The notes under the pieces are model-generated. The model was given only the letters and a program-made list of their open reading frames with translations. It was not told where the DNA came from and ran no database searches. The translations under genes were made by a program, and so were the position numbers. Below, in pieces: positions 1 through 8,881 of a DNA stretch of 64,000 nt. The stretch comes from Reichenbachiella faecimaris (GTDB taxonomy: Bacteria; Bacteroidota; Bacteroidia; Cytophagales; Cyclobacteriaceae), in NCBI RefSeq assembly GCF_900176375.1, contig NZ_FWYF01000002.1:408161-472160 (forward strand), read 5' to 3'. Each line of letters opens with the position of its first letter. Position 1 is the stretch's first letter.

Positions 1-1
1 T

Positions 2-367
2 ATGCAATCAGAAGAAAAAGTGACTGCCACTTTACATTCCAGTGCAACACAATGGAGCCATAAATTTCTTTTGGAAATGTGCTTCGAAGAAGGCTACATA
101 AATTTGGATGGCATCCTGTCCAACACACGCAGCTACGCACCAGAAAAGCTCATTATAGGAAGGCGTGAATTCGAAGATATTACATTTGCAATGGGTAAAC
201 CAAAGGAGACCACCACCTATTTTGAAAATGATGATTCATGGAGATTGGAAGTTGAAGAATTTCTCGATGCAATAGAGGGTGTGGGAATTATTGCCAATGG
301 CACTAGTCAAGATGCATATGATACATTGAGGCTAGTTGAAAATATTTATGAAAATTCTGGATTCTAG
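2..367 (+). CDS. Gfo/Idh/MocA family oxidoreductase, C-terminal part (5' truncated)
   Basis: The reading frame is open from the window edge, so only about the last 121 residues are visible and the NAD-binding half lies outside. What remains resembles the C-terminal alpha/beta domain of Gfo/Idh/MocA sugar dehydrogenases: strands ending in a glycine-rich stretch, then a WRLEVEEFLDAI-type helix and a terminal helix with DAYDTLRLVENIY, where the family usually has a conserved helix near the C-terminus. The stop lies 4 bases before the next start, which points to an operon. Members oxidise or reduce sugars and nucleotide sugars. The substrate cannot be read from this fragment. The assignment rests on overall resemblance, not on a catalytic motif. 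Confidence 0.6.
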   Translation: MQSEEKVTATLHSSATQWSHKFLLEMCFEEGYINLDGILSNTRSYAPEKLIIGRREFEDITFAMGKPKETTTYFENDDSWRLEVEEFLDAIEGVGIIANGTSQDAYDTLRLVENIYENSGF

Positions 368-371
368 CAAC

Positions 372-1307
372 ATGAAAGGAATTAAGGTCGCAGTCACCAC
401 AGTGGCATTCTCAAAGAACGAACAACTGGTAAATCAGCTGAATCAATCTGGATTTGAAAGTATAAAAACAAATACTGCAGGCAAAAGATTTGAAAGAGAT
501 GAATTGATTGATTATCTCTCCGACTGCGATGCTGCAATTGTGGGTTTGGATAAAATTGACGATGAATTGTTGAAAATGCTGCCAAAACTGAAGGTTATAT
601 CCAAATATGGGGTAGGCCTTGACAATATAGACCTCAAATCCTGCGAAAGTCGTGATATTACTGTATTGCACACACAAGGAGTTAATCGAAGATCAGTTTC
701 AGAAATGGCGCTTGGCTTTATGATATGTTTAAGTAGAAATCTTTATACAGGATCCAATGAATTAAAATTAGGCTTATGGAATAAGAATGGAGGTCAACAA
801 ATTTCAGGTAAGACCATTGGCATAATCGGAGTGGGTAATATTGGCAAAGACCTAATCGCTCTCCTGAAACCGTTTAACTGTACCATTCTTGTAAATGACA
901 TAATTGATCAAGCTGATTATTATGCAGAAAACAATCTGGAAGAGGTTTCAAAAAGCGAACTGATCAGGCGTAGCGATATTATCAGTATTCATACCCCTCT
1001 AACTGAGGAAACTATGTATCTGATAAATAAAGATCGACTTGCAGAGATGAAGCCCTCTGCTATAGTTATTAACACAGCACGTGGAGGTATAATAAATCAA
1101 AACGATCTTAAAAATGCATTGAAAAATAAATTGATAGCAGGTGCGGCTATAGACGCATATGAAACCGAACCACCTGAGGATTCTGATTTACTCGCAATAC
1201 CAAACCTAATGAATACACCGCATATCGGCGGTAATGCAAGGGAGGCAGTTATTGCCATGGGACATTCAGCAATAGACAATTTGACCAAATTTTACAGAAA
1301 AAATTAA
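372..1307 (+). CDS. D-isomer specific 2-hydroxyacid dehydrogenase (phosphoglycerate dehydrogenase-like)
   Basis: This 311-residue protein has the full layout of the D-2-hydroxyacid dehydrogenase family: an N-terminal substrate domain, a Rossmann motif GVGNIG at about residues 153-158, and the catalytic Arg in NTARGG (about R237), Glu in the ETEPP segment and His in NTPHIGG (about H284). The family oxidises or reduces D-2-hydroxy acids with NAD(H). I chose the ATG at 372 because it follows the previous stop by 4 bases and gives a normal N-terminus; an upstream ATG at 336 would overlap the previous gene. The stop overlaps the next ATG (TAATG). It lies in a polysaccharide locus and lacks the C-terminal ACT domain of classical serine-pathway SerA, so a sugar-acid role is plausible but unproven. 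Confidence 0.8.
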   Translation: MKGIKVAVTTVAFSKNEQLVNQLNQSGFESIKTNTAGKRFERDELIDYLSDCDAAIVGLDKIDDELLKMLPKLKVISKYGVGLDNIDLKSCESRDITVLHTQGVNRRSVSEMALGFMICLSRNLYTGSNELKLGLWNKNGGQQISGKTIGIIGVGNIGKDLIALLKPFNCTILVNDIIDQADYYAENNLEEVSKSELIRRSDIISIHTPLTEETMYLINKDRLAEMKPSAIVINTARGGIINQNDLKNALKNKLIAGAAIDAYETEPPEDSDLLAIPNLMNTPHIGGNAREAVIAMGHSAIDNLTKFYRKN

Positions 1308-1807
1308 TGGCTATTATTGGGAATCTATATAGTATAGAAGAGTTGCTCAAGGATAAAGAACTGACAATTGTCTTTAGTTATCTTAGGGAAGCTGCAAAAA
1401 TAGGGTCTGAAATACACCAAAGGATATTTTCACTACCAATAGGCTCCTTTGAAAGAGTGCAATTGACCGAAGATATTTTCGCGTTAGAACAAGTATACAA
1501 TACTAAGAATAGAGATGAATGCTTTATTGAATCACATCTCAAATATATTGATTTTCAACTGCAACTTAGTGGAGAAGAGCAGATGGAAACTATAGACAAA
1601 AACTTCTTGACGGTGAAGAATAAATATGACAAGGATAAGGATCTTATTATTTATGAGGCCAATGACGATATGTCCAAGATAGTTATGAAACAAAACAGCC
1701 TTTCCATTTACTTTCCTGAAGATGCCCACATGGGATTGCCTAGGTATAATGGAATTGAAAGCTTAATTTACAAAACAGTGGTTAAACTACCGATAGAGCA
1801 ATATTGA
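1307..1807 (+). CDS. YhcH/YjgK/YiaL family protein (possible sugar anomerase)
   Basis: A 166-residue protein with the hallmark end of the YhcH/YjgK/YiaL (DUF386) cupin-like family: a YFPEDAHM segment near the C-terminus followed by YKTVVKLP. The region around HLKYIDFQLQLSGEE matches the family core that carries metal-binding residues. E. coli YhcH has been characterised as an anomerase that opens sialic acid for its aldolase; other members belong to sugar catabolic operons. The start overlaps the previous stop and the stop overlaps the next start (TTGATG), so it is translationally coupled to both. Next to a NeuA-like enzyme further down the locus, a role in handling a cyclic sugar acid is an attractive inference, not a demonstrated one. 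Confidence 0.75.
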   Translation: MAIIGNLYSIEELLKDKELTIVFSYLREAAKIGSEIHQRIFSLPIGSFERVQLTEDIFALEQVYNTKNRDECFIESHLKYIDFQLQLSGEEQMETIDKNFLTVKNKYDKDKDLIIYEANDDMSKIVMKQNSLSIYFPEDAHMGLPRYNGIESLIYKTVVKLPIEQY

Positions 1808-2526
1808 TGTATACTGAGGAGTTCAAGTTGGCCAAAGAATTGGCGAAGGAAGTCGGAAGTTTCTTGTTGAAGCAAGAATCCAAGCATATTGATAGCCTAG
1901 AAGGAAAAGACATTAAATTAAAACTTGATAAAGAAGCAGAAAAGAAAATAATTGAGAGTCTCCAATCAAAGTTTGACTACTCAATATTATCTGAAGAAGT
2001 TGGGCTAATTGGACAAATTGATCAATCAAAGCCGTACTGGATTATTGATCCAATAGACGGAACCATGAACTATAGTCGAAATTGTCCAATAGCATGCGTG
2101 TCAATCGCACTTTGGTCAAATGATCAACCCATATTGGGGGTGGTATATGATTTCTTTAGGGACGAGCTGTTTTCAGGTTTGGTTGGCAAAGGCGCCTGGC
2201 TCAATAACAATGAAATTCAACCGTCTGAAATCAAAGAGCGCAATCAGGCCATTCTGGCAACCGGTTTTCCTACTTATCTTGATCTCAATGATAAGACACT
2301 CACTGCGTTTTTCGATCACGTCAAAGATTACAAAAAGATCAGAATGTTTGGCTCTGCTGCCCTCTCGTTATGTTATGTCGCATGCGGAAGGGTGGATTCA
2401 TACAAAGAAGATAAAATAAAATTGTGGGATATTGCTGCTGGCTTGGCAATCAACGTTGCTGCTCACATGACATACAATTTAAAAAATCAAGAAAATTATA
2501 GCACCAACTTATCAGTGGGTGTTTGA
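1807..2526 (+). CDS. Inositol monophosphatase/CysQ family sugar phosphatase
   Basis: The 239-residue protein carries the Li-sensitive phosphatase signatures: the metal-binding acidic pair in LSEEVG (about residue 62), the DPIDGT motif at about residues 81-86, and the C-terminal LWDIAAG motif. These enzymes remove phosphate from inositol phosphates, nucleotide bisphosphates (CysQ) or sugar phosphates using Mg2+. The ATG at 1807 overlaps the previous TGA by one base and is preferred over an in-frame TTG three bases earlier. Given the neighbours, it probably dephosphorylates a sugar intermediate for the surface polysaccharide. The exact substrate is not visible. The slightly short length is normal for the CysQ-like subgroup. 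Confidence 0.85.
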   Translation: MYTEEFKLAKELAKEVGSFLLKQESKHIDSLEGKDIKLKLDKEAEKKIIESLQSKFDYSILSEEVGLIGQIDQSKPYWIIDPIDGTMNYSRNCPIACVSIALWSNDQPILGVVYDFFRDELFSGLVGKGAWLNNNEIQPSEIKERNQAILATGFPTYLDLNDKTLTAFFDHVKDYKKIRMFGSAALSLCYVACGRVDSYKEDKIKLWDIAAGLAINVAAHMTYNLKNQENYSTNLSVGV

Positions 2527-2548
2527 TTTTGTTAAACAAAATACTAAG

Positions 2549-3874
2549 ATGAAACAATCTGAAAAAGAACAACAACTTCGAACGGAAATTTTAGAAAAAG
2601 TCGCTGAATATTATTCAGTTACTCAAAATGAGAAAGACGAATTTGTTCCAGGCAAAACCAATATTACGTTTGCCGGCAGGGTATATGATCATGACGAAAT
2701 GGTGAAGCTAGTTGATTCATCCTTAGACTTTTGGCTCACGGCAGGTAGATATGCTCAGAAATTCGAGTCAGATTTTGCCAAGTTTATGGAACAGAAAAAT
2801 TGTATTTTGGTCAACTCAGGCTCATCTGCCAATTTAGTTGCCTTTTCGACCTTGACTTCACCTCTTTTGAAAAATAGGCAATTAAAACCCGGTGATGAAG
2901 TGATCACAGTAGCCGCAGGATTTCCAACTACCGTAAATCCAATTATACAAAATGGTTTGATCCCAGTCTTTGTTGATGTTGAAATTGAAACAGGGAATAT
3001 TCAAGTATCGCAATTAGAATTGGCACTTTCAGAAAAGACGAAAGCAATCATGATCGCACATACCCTGGGCAACACATTCGATATTGATGCAGTAATGGTG
3101 TTTGCTAAGAAACACAAACTATTTGTTGTTGAAGATTGCTGTGATGCGGTTGGTTCTACTTATAACGGTAAAATGGTTGGTACTTTCGGCGACATTGCCA
3201 CTACTAGTTTTTATCCTGCACACCACATGACGATGGGTGAAGGAGGAGCGGTTCTCACCAATAACCCACTATTGAATCGAATTGCCACTTCTTTGAGAGA
3301 TTGGGGCAGAGATTGCTATTGCGAACCAGGGGCTGATAACACATGTGGTAGAAGATTTACACAGCAACATGGCCGCCTTCCTTATGGATACGATCATAAA
3401 TATGTCTATGGTCATATAGGTTACAACCTAAAGGTTACTGATATGCAAGCCGCAGTTGGTGTTGCTCAATTAGACAAGTTGCCAGAATTTATACAAAAGA
3501 GAAAAGACAACTTCCAGTACTTGAAAGAAGGGTTGAAACCTTATGAAGAATATTTAATTCTTCCGGAAGCAACTAAGAATTCGGATCCATCTTGGTTTGG
3601 GTTTCTGCTTTCTGTAAGGGAAAATAATAAATTTACGAAAAATGAGCTGACTAATCATCTTGAATCCGCTAACATTAAAACCAGACAATTATTTGCAGGA
3701 AATTTGCTTAAACAACCTGCCTATAAAGATATTGATCATCGTGTTATTGGAGACCTTCCTAATACCAACTATATAATGAATAATGCTCTTTTTATAGGAG
3801 TATACCCAGGAATAGATGAGGAAAAAAATCAGTATATAGTTAATACTTTTGCTGAATTCTTCAAAAAAATTTAA
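2549..3874 (+). CDS. rfbH: CDP-4-dehydro-6-deoxy-D-glucose 3-dehydratase (E1, iron-sulfur PMP enzyme)
   Basis: This 441-residue DegT/DnrJ/EryC1-fold protein is the C-3 deoxygenation enzyme of CDP-3,6-dideoxyhexose synthesis. It has the two features that separate RfbH/AscC/DdhC from ordinary aminotransferases. The PLP lysine is replaced by histidine in [11 protein letters not shown] (H225/H226), and the [2Fe-2S] ligands match the family spacing exactly: C198, then C256, C258 and C266 (C-X57-C-X-C-X7-C). The ATG at 2549 is chosen over a GTG at 2519 that overlaps the phosphatase gene. It lies just ahead of its reductase partner, then the cytidylyltransferase and the 4,6-dehydratase, so the pathway context is complete. 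Confidence 0.95.
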   Translation: MKQSEKEQQLRTEILEKVAEYYSVTQNEKDEFVPGKTNITFAGRVYDHDEMVKLVDSSLDFWLTAGRYAQKFESDFAKFMEQKNCILVNSGSSANLVAFSTLTSPLLKNRQLKPGDEVITVAAGFPTTVNPIIQNGLIPVFVDVEIETGNIQVSQLELALSEKTKAIMIAHTLGNTFDIDAVMVFAKKHKLFVVEDCCDAVGSTYNGKMVGTFGDIATTSFYPAHHMTMGEGGAVLTNNPLLNRIATSLRDWGRDCYCEPGADNTCGRRFTQQHGRLPYGYDHKYVYGHIGYNLKVTDMQAAVGVAQLDKLPEFIQKRKDNFQYLKEGLKPYEEYLILPEATKNSDPSWFGFLLSVRENNKFTKNELTNHLESANIKTRQLFAGNLLKQPAYKDIDHRVIGDLPNTNYIMNNALFIGVYPGIDEEKNQYIVNTFAEFFKKI

Positions 3875-3877
3875 ATA

Positions 3878-4576
3878 ATGTCAATTGTTTCTAGTGCTTT
3901 AGTGGTTGACGTCATCGTTCACAGCGATATCGTCCATGAATTTATACTTAGAGTAGATGAGTTTGAAGATTATGAACCAGGTCAATTTTTACAACTGACG
4001 CTCGATCAAACCGATGCCTCGGCCCTATGGCCTGAGTCTAGGACCTTCAGTATTGCCTCTTACAATCCACAGGAAAAGTTAATTCGGCTAATTATAAAAA
4101 AGGTTGGTAGTTACACCATCAGAATATTCAATGAACTTGTCCCGAATACAATATGTACAGTGAAATATGCATATGGTGATTTTATGTTGCCAATGTTTGA
4201 TGAAGAGGAGAAAATTCATTGTATAGCAGGAGGAACAGGTATAGCACCTTTTTTAAGTTTTCTTGAATACTTGACTATGAATGGCAAAGTCAATAGGCTT
4301 TACATTTACTATTCTGCAAGAAAAGAGTCCGAATTGGTTCATTTTGAAGATTTAAAAAGGCTACTCCCCGAAGGACATTTGAAAACATTCACTACAAGAA
4401 AAACTTCTTCAACATCAGAAAATAGAAGGATGCTTGTCTCAGATATTATTCCAAATGTTAACGATTTTACAGAAGAACATTTTTACGTTTGTGGATCGAA
4501 AGGGCTAATTGAGAAATTTAAGGACGAACTTGAGGAAAAGGGCGCAGAAAACATCTATCTCGATGAGTGGGATTAA
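3878..4576 (+). CDS. CDP-6-deoxyhexose 3-dehydrase reductase (E3-like FAD/NAD(P)H reductase, no ferredoxin domain)
   Basis: A 232-residue ferredoxin-NADP reductase-like protein: FAD-binding barrel with the ESRTFSIAS motif (R..S/Y-S type), NAD(P)-binding half with GGTGIAPFLS at about residue 115, and a VCGSKGLIEKF segment near the end. Three bases after the E1 gene, it is the natural electron donor for C-3 deoxygenation. Known E3 proteins (AscD, DdhD) are about 330 residues with an N-terminal plant-type [2Fe-2S] domain. This one lacks that domain and has no C-X4-C-X2-C motif; its three cysteines are scattered. Electrons must therefore pass directly or through a separate ferredoxin. The E3 role is an inference from position. 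Confidence 0.85.
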   Translation: MSIVSSALVVDVIVHSDIVHEFILRVDEFEDYEPGQFLQLTLDQTDASALWPESRTFSIASYNPQEKLIRLIIKKVGSYTIRIFNELVPNTICTVKYAYGDFMLPMFDEEEKIHCIAGGTGIAPFLSFLEYLTMNGKVNRLYIYYSARKESELVHFEDLKRLLPEGHLKTFTTRKTSSTSENRRMLVSDIIPNVNDFTEEHFYVCGSKGLIEKFKDELEEKGAENIYLDEWD

Positions 4577-4591
4577 AAACATAGTACATAC

Positions 4592-5365
4592 ATGAAAGCA
4601 GTGATACTGGCTGGTGGTTTTGGTTCAAGGTTGAGCGAAGCGACGCAGGTAATACCAAAACCAATGGTTGAAATTGGTGGCAAACCCATTTTATGGCACA
4701 TTATGAAAATCTATTCTTGTCATGGGATTAATGAATTCATAGTATGTCTGGGATACAAGGGATATGTGATCAAAGAGTGGTTTGCCAACTACTTTCTTCA
4801 CACTAGTGATGTTACCTTTGATCTGGCAAAAAATGAAATGACCATTCACAACAATCAGGCAGAAAATTGGAAGGTTACACTTGTTGAAACCGGGCTCAAC
4901 ACCATGACGGGTGGCAGGGTAAAGAGAATTCAAAAATATATTGGTCAGGAGAGATTTTGTCTAACATATGGAGATGGTGTTGGTGACGTGAATATTGGAG
5001 AAAGCATCAAACAGCACGAAAAATCGGGGTCTAAAATTACAGTGACCGCCTACAAACCACAGGGCAAATTTGGCTCCCTCGAAATTGGTAAAAATAACAA
5101 AGTCAATTCCTTCACAGAAAAACCAGCAGGTGATGGTGTTTGGATTAATGCGGGCTTCTTTGTTTGCGAGCCTGAAGTCTTTGATTATATTGAATCCTCA
5201 GATGACATTATATTTGAGAGAGCACCACTGGAGGGACTGGCTAAAGATGGTAAAATGAATTCCTACCCTCATTTCGGATTTTGGAAACCGATGGACATTC
5301 TAAAAGACAATAAGGACCTTAATGCAATGTGGGATAACAATGAAGCTCCATGGAAAGTTTGGTAA
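4592..5365 (+). CDS. rfbF: Glucose-1-phosphate cytidylyltransferase
   Basis: At 257 residues this is the usual length of RfbF/DdhA. It starts with the nucleotidyltransferase signature LAGGFGSRL and has the PKPMVEIGGKPILWHIM segment, the GDGVGDV metal site and the FTEKP and WINAGFF motifs of cytidylyltransferases. It makes CDP-glucose from CTP and glucose-1-phosphate, the first committed step toward CDP-3,6-dideoxyhexoses, in the cytoplasm. It sits 15 bases after the E3-like reductase and 18 bases before the 4,6-dehydratase, so all steps from glucose-1-phosphate to the CDP-3,6-dideoxy-4-keto sugar are consecutive. Confidence 0.95.
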   Translation: MKAVILAGGFGSRLSEATQVIPKPMVEIGGKPILWHIMKIYSCHGINEFIVCLGYKGYVIKEWFANYFLHTSDVTFDLAKNEMTIHNNQAENWKVTLVETGLNTMTGGRVKRIQKYIGQERFCLTYGDGVGDVNIGESIKQHEKSGSKITVTAYKPQGKFGSLEIGKNNKVNSFTEKPAGDGVWINAGFFVCEPEVFDYIESSDDIIFERAPLEGLAKDGKMNSYPHFGFWKPMDILKDNKDLNAMWDNNEAPWKVW

Positions 5366-5383
5366 TTCGAAAAAAGCCTTACG

Positions 5384-6451
5384 ATGAAAGATTATTATAA
5401 AGATAAGACTGTTCTGGTTACCGGGCATACCGGCTTTAAAGGGTCATGGCTCGCAATTTGGTTACTTGAAATGGGTGCCAAGGTTGTTGGCTACGCGCTA
5501 GATCCACTTCATGACATGGACAATTTCATTGTTACTGGTTTAAGTAATAGAATGGTTGATATTAGAGGAGATATAAGGGATGCAGAAAAACTAAAAGATG
5601 TATTCTCGAAATATCAACCTGAAATAGTCTTTCACCTCGCAGCACAGCCTTTGGTCAGACTTTCCTATGATATTCCGGTTGAAACATATCAGGTAAACGT
5701 CATAGGCACCATCAATATAATGGAAGCTATCAGGACGACTAATTCGGCCAAAATAGCCGTGCTTATTACTACGGACAAGTGCTATGAGAATAAAGAGCAA
5801 ATTTGGGGCTATAGAGAGAATGACGCAATGGGAGGACATGACCCCTATTCTTCTTCAAAAGGTGCATGCGAAATTGCAATCAATTCTTGGAGAAAGTCCT
5901 ATTTCAATGTCAATGAATATGAACAACATGGCAAATCAATAGCCTCTGCTAGAGCGGGCAATGTAATCGGAGGTGGAGACTGGTCTGTAGATCGTTTGAT
6001 TCCGGATTGTATTAAATCAATACTGCAAGATTTGCCAATTGAAATTAGAAACCCTCAAGCAACACGCCCATGGGAACATGTTCTCGAACCCCTAAGTGGT
6101 TATTTATTGCTTGCATACAAAATGTCCCAGGACCCAGTAAAATACGCTGAAGGGTGGAATTTTGGCCCTGACTACGATGCCATTATTACGGTAAAGGATT
6201 TGGCGGAAAAAATAATTAACTATTATGGCAAGGGTAAATTGGCCTTGGGATCTGAAAAAGCCGTTTTACATGAAGCCAATTTGCTCGCATTGGATGTTTC
6301 AAAATCCAGAATTAAACTGGGATGGACCCCAACATTATCAATTGAACAAGCGGTTGAACTAACAGTCGATTGGTACAAAAACTATCAAAACCAGGAACCT
6401 TATGATATTTGTGTAGAACAAATAAATAAATTTATTGAAACTGAATCATGA
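5384..6451 (+). CDS. rfbG: CDP-glucose 4,6-dehydratase
   Basis: A 355-residue extended short-chain dehydrogenase. It opens with the NAD-binding TGHTGFKGSWL motif and has TTDKCY followed by DPYSSSKGACE, which holds the catalytic Tyr-x3-Lys. GNVIGGGDW and the RPWEHVLEPLSGYL segment are typical of RfbG/DdhB. It converts CDP-D-glucose to CDP-4-dehydro-6-deoxy-D-glucose, the substrate of the E1 dehydratase. Its stop overlaps the start of the following epimerase gene by 4 bases (ATGA), so translation is probably coupled. Length and motifs are complete, with no sign of damage. Confidence 0.95.
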   Translation: MKDYYKDKTVLVTGHTGFKGSWLAIWLLEMGAKVVGYALDPLHDMDNFIVTGLSNRMVDIRGDIRDAEKLKDVFSKYQPEIVFHLAAQPLVRLSYDIPVETYQVNVIGTINIMEAIRTTNSAKIAVLITTDKCYENKEQIWGYRENDAMGGHDPYSSSKGACEIAINSWRKSYFNVNEYEQHGKSIASARAGNVIGGGDWSVDRLIPDCIKSILQDLPIEIRNPQATRPWEHVLEPLSGYLLLAYKMSQDPVKYAEGWNFGPDYDAIITVKDLAEKIINYYGKGKLALGSEKAVLHEANLLALDVSKSRIKLGWTPTLSIEQAVELTVDWYKNYQNQEPYDICVEQINKFIETES

Positions 6452-6990
6452 ACCTAATTGAAGCCAAGATTCCAGGTCTTTTTTTAGTAGAAAACAACCT
6501 CCTAAGAGACAACAGAGGTACATTTTTGAAGACATTTCAAAAGAGTGTATTTGAGAAAGCTCATTCAGATTTGAATTTTAGCGAAAGTTATTATTCTGTT
6601 TCTCAAAAAGATGTGATACGTGGAATGCACTTCCAAATTCCTCCAGAAGATCATCACAAATTAATCTATGTGCCTAAGGGTAAGATATTGGATGTTGTAT
6701 TAGATCTTAGAAAGCAAAGTGACACCTTCGGGCAATTCGAAAGTTTTGAATTGTCATCTGAAAACGCGAAGGCCGTATTGATTCCAAAAGGCTGCGCTCA
6801 TGGCTTTAGGAGCCTTGAAGATGACACCATTACTATCTATGCCGTTACTACAGAGTACAACAATGTACTGGATTTAGGCATAAAATGGGAAAGTTTCGGA
6901 TTTAATTGGGGCATTTCTAAACCTATAATTTCCGCCAGGGATCTGTCATTTCCAAGTTTAGAAGATTTTAAAAATAGCAACCCATTCTGA
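6448..6990 (+). CDS. RmlC-like sugar 3,5- or 5-epimerase (AscE-like)
   Basis: A 180-residue cupin of the dTDP-4-dehydrorhamnose 3,5-epimerase family. The catalytic residues are visible: His61 in RGMHFQ, Tyr131 in IYAVTTEY and Asp165 in ARDLSFP, matching the His-Asp dyad and Tyr acid of RmlC. No rmlA, rmlB or rmlD gene is nearby; instead it follows a complete CDP-3,6-dideoxy pathway. In Yersinia an RmlC homologue (AscE) epimerises C-5 of the CDP-3,6-dideoxy-4-keto sugar on the way to CDP-L-ascarylose, and that is the best-fitting role here. It would act on a CDP-linked rather than dTDP-linked sugar. Sequence alone cannot prove the substrate. Confidence 0.85.
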   Translation: MNLIEAKIPGLFLVENNLLRDNRGTFLKTFQKSVFEKAHSDLNFSESYYSVSQKDVIRGMHFQIPPEDHHKLIYVPKGKILDVVLDLRKQSDTFGQFESFELSSENAKAVLIPKGCAHGFRSLEDDTITIYAVTTEYNNVLDLGIKWESFGFNWGISKPIISARDLSFPSLEDFKNSNPF

Positions 6991-6991
6991 T

Positions 6992-7882
6992 ATGGCTGCA
7001 ATTCTAGTAAGCGGATATACCGGCTTTGTAGGCTCACATCTGGTAAGAGTATTAGTTGAAAGAAAAAACGATGTGCACGTAATAGTACGCCCGGAATCTT
7101 CATTGTCCGATGAAAGTTGGCTCGAAAAGATTTCCGTCTATGAGTATAATCAAGATATTTACGATCTTGCCGATTATATGCGGAACAATTCTGTTGAAGT
7201 TGTTATTCATTTAGCCTCCCTTTTCATTGCTGAGCATAAGACGGAAGATATCAATAAACTCATCGACTCCAACATAAGGTTTGGAACACATATTTTGGAA
7301 GCCATGAAGCTAGCAGATGTAAGCAAAATTATAAATACAGGAACTTCATGGCAGCATTATAATAATTTGCCCTACAATCCGGTTTGCTTATATGCAGCTA
7401 CTAAAGAAGCATTCGAGACCCTAGTCGAATACTATCACCAGGCGAAAAGCATCAGTGTAATAACACTCAAGTTGTTTGATACCTATGGTGAAAATGACCA
7501 AAGACCTAAGCTCATTAACCTACTTAATAAGTTTTCAAGAGAAGGAGTTGAGTTGGAAATGTCAGCAGGCGAACAATTAATAGACCTTGTTTATATACAT
7601 GACGTTATCGAAGCCTATCAATTAGCCACAAATCGCATACTTGATGAAACAAAACCAATTAACGAGAGTTTTGCAGTATCTTCCGGTACTCAAATATCAC
7701 TAAGGGAATTGGTAGCACAGTTTGAAGAAATCACCGGCAAGAGATTAAATATTCAATGGGGTAAACGCTCGTATCGAGAAAGAGAAGTTATGATTCCCTG
7801 GCTAAATTATGAAACACTTCCTGGCTGGCAGCCTAAAGTTTCTTTGAAAGATGGGCTTAAGAGAATATTTATAAGTAGCTAA
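6992..7882 (+). CDS. NAD-dependent epimerase/dehydratase, probable final CDP-3,6-dideoxyhexose reductase
   Basis: A 296-residue extended SDR protein with GYTGFVGSHL near the N-terminus and the catalytic Tyr-x3-Lys in LYAATKEAFE; the usual Ser/Thr is supplied by NTGTSWQ. It starts one base after the epimerase stop. The last step of CDP-abequose, -paratose and -ascarylose synthesis is C-4 ketoreduction by an SDR of this kind, and no other reductase lies in this stretch. I infer it is the AscF-like reductase that finishes the dideoxysugar. An alternative is a C-4 or C-2 epimerase on the same sugar. Confidence 0.75.
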   Translation: MAAILVSGYTGFVGSHLVRVLVERKNDVHVIVRPESSLSDESWLEKISVYEYNQDIYDLADYMRNNSVEVVIHLASLFIAEHKTEDINKLIDSNIRFGTHILEAMKLADVSKIINTGTSWQHYNNLPYNPVCLYAATKEAFETLVEYYHQAKSISVITLKLFDTYGENDQRPKLINLLNKFSREGVELEMSAGEQLIDLVYIHDVIEAYQLATNRILDETKPINESFAVSSGTQISLRELVAQFEEITGKRLNIQWGKRSYREREVMIPWLNYETLPGWQPKVSLKDGLKRIFISS

Positions 7883-7884
7883 AA

Positions 7885-8880
7885 ATGGATACACTGAGTA
7901 TAATCATACCTACTGTTCGATACTCTGAATATATTGATTTGGCAATCGAATCATGTTTTAAAGTAAAACATAAAAAAGAAATCATTGTCAATATCAATAA
8001 TACAAGTGTAAAAGAATATGAACAATCCAGATATTGGCTAAACAATGAAGTCAATTGGTCTGGTGGAGATTATACAGACATTCTTCCCATGAACCAATCA
8101 ATTAATTCTGCAATCACAAAGTCAAGTGGGGAATGGCTTTTTCTTTTGTCTGATGATGATATGATCGGTGATGGCTTTTTGAGTGGTAGGGAGTTGTCCG
8201 AAATGTCAAAGGATCATCTATATATGACCCATCTAGAAGTAATTGATGAAGACGGCAAAGCAAAAAGGGGTGGGGAACTTGTTTCACAGAGGGACGAAAT
8301 GACTGGTAGAGAGGCACTTGAATTGTTTTACCAGACAAAGATTCATAATCATTTAAGTCTATTTACTTTCTCCAGATCGCTACTCCTCAAAGTTGGATCA
8401 TTTGAAATTTTGGGCTATCCAAACGGATACTATATGGACACAGTCATGCACGGCAAATTACTCGCTAATAGCAGTAAAGTCTTCATTGAACATAGTCCTG
8501 TTTTTTTTAGAAGAGAGAGTCGTTTTCAGGGAAGTGCTAAGTTCTACTTTGATTCTGTAAATGACTATTTCGATGAAATAGTAAATTCTCTAATGAGCGA
8601 CGAGCGTTTCTATAGTGCTACAATTGAAAAATATGGGAGTAGGTATAATTTCAAAAAAAAGATGCTGAGAGACAGGTTCAAAAGCGAATGGAGTAAGCTT
8701 AACAATTCAACTTATAACACTGCATTAAAGCCTAAGTTCATACTTTTTTATAAGCATCTGATATACTGGGACACGGGGTTTGATTTTAAGATGATTAGTT
8801 TTTTATATGTCTTATTATTCAGATACAAGAGTCTGATTCCAAAAAAATTCAAGCAGAAAATCAAGTCATTTCTAGGGTAA
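7885..8880 (+). CDS. Family 2 glycosyltransferase
   Basis: The 331-residue protein begins with the GT-A signature LSIIIPTVRYSEYIDLAIESC and carries the metal- and nucleotide-binding acidic motif in LFLLSDDDMIGDG at about residues 85-95. It has no strong transmembrane segment, so it probably works at the inner face of the cytoplasmic membrane. Because it comes 2 bases after the dideoxyhexose reductase and one base before the flippase, it is a candidate for transferring the 3,6-dideoxyhexose to the lipid-linked repeat unit. That is inferred from gene order only. Confidence 0.85.
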   Translation: MDTLSIIIPTVRYSEYIDLAIESCFKVKHKKEIIVNINNTSVKEYEQSRYWLNNEVNWSGGDYTDILPMNQSINSAITKSSGEWLFLLSDDDMIGDGFLSGRELSEMSKDHLYMTHLEVIDEDGKAKRGGELVSQRDEMTGREALELFYQTKIHNHLSLFTFSRSLLLKVGSFEILGYPNGYYMDTVMHGKLLANSSKVFIEHSPVFFRRESRFQGSAKFYFDSVNDYFDEIVNSLMSDERFYSATIEKYGSRYNFKKKMLRDRFKSEWSKLNNSTYNTALKPKFILFYKHLIYWDTGFDFKMISFLYVLLFRYKSLIPKKFKQKIKSFLG

Positions 8881-8881
8881 G

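Noticed and set aside
336-371. Upstream ATG for the hydroxyacid dehydrogenase
   Set aside because: It overlaps the previous gene by 32 bases and adds residues without family counterpart; the ATG at 372 fits better.
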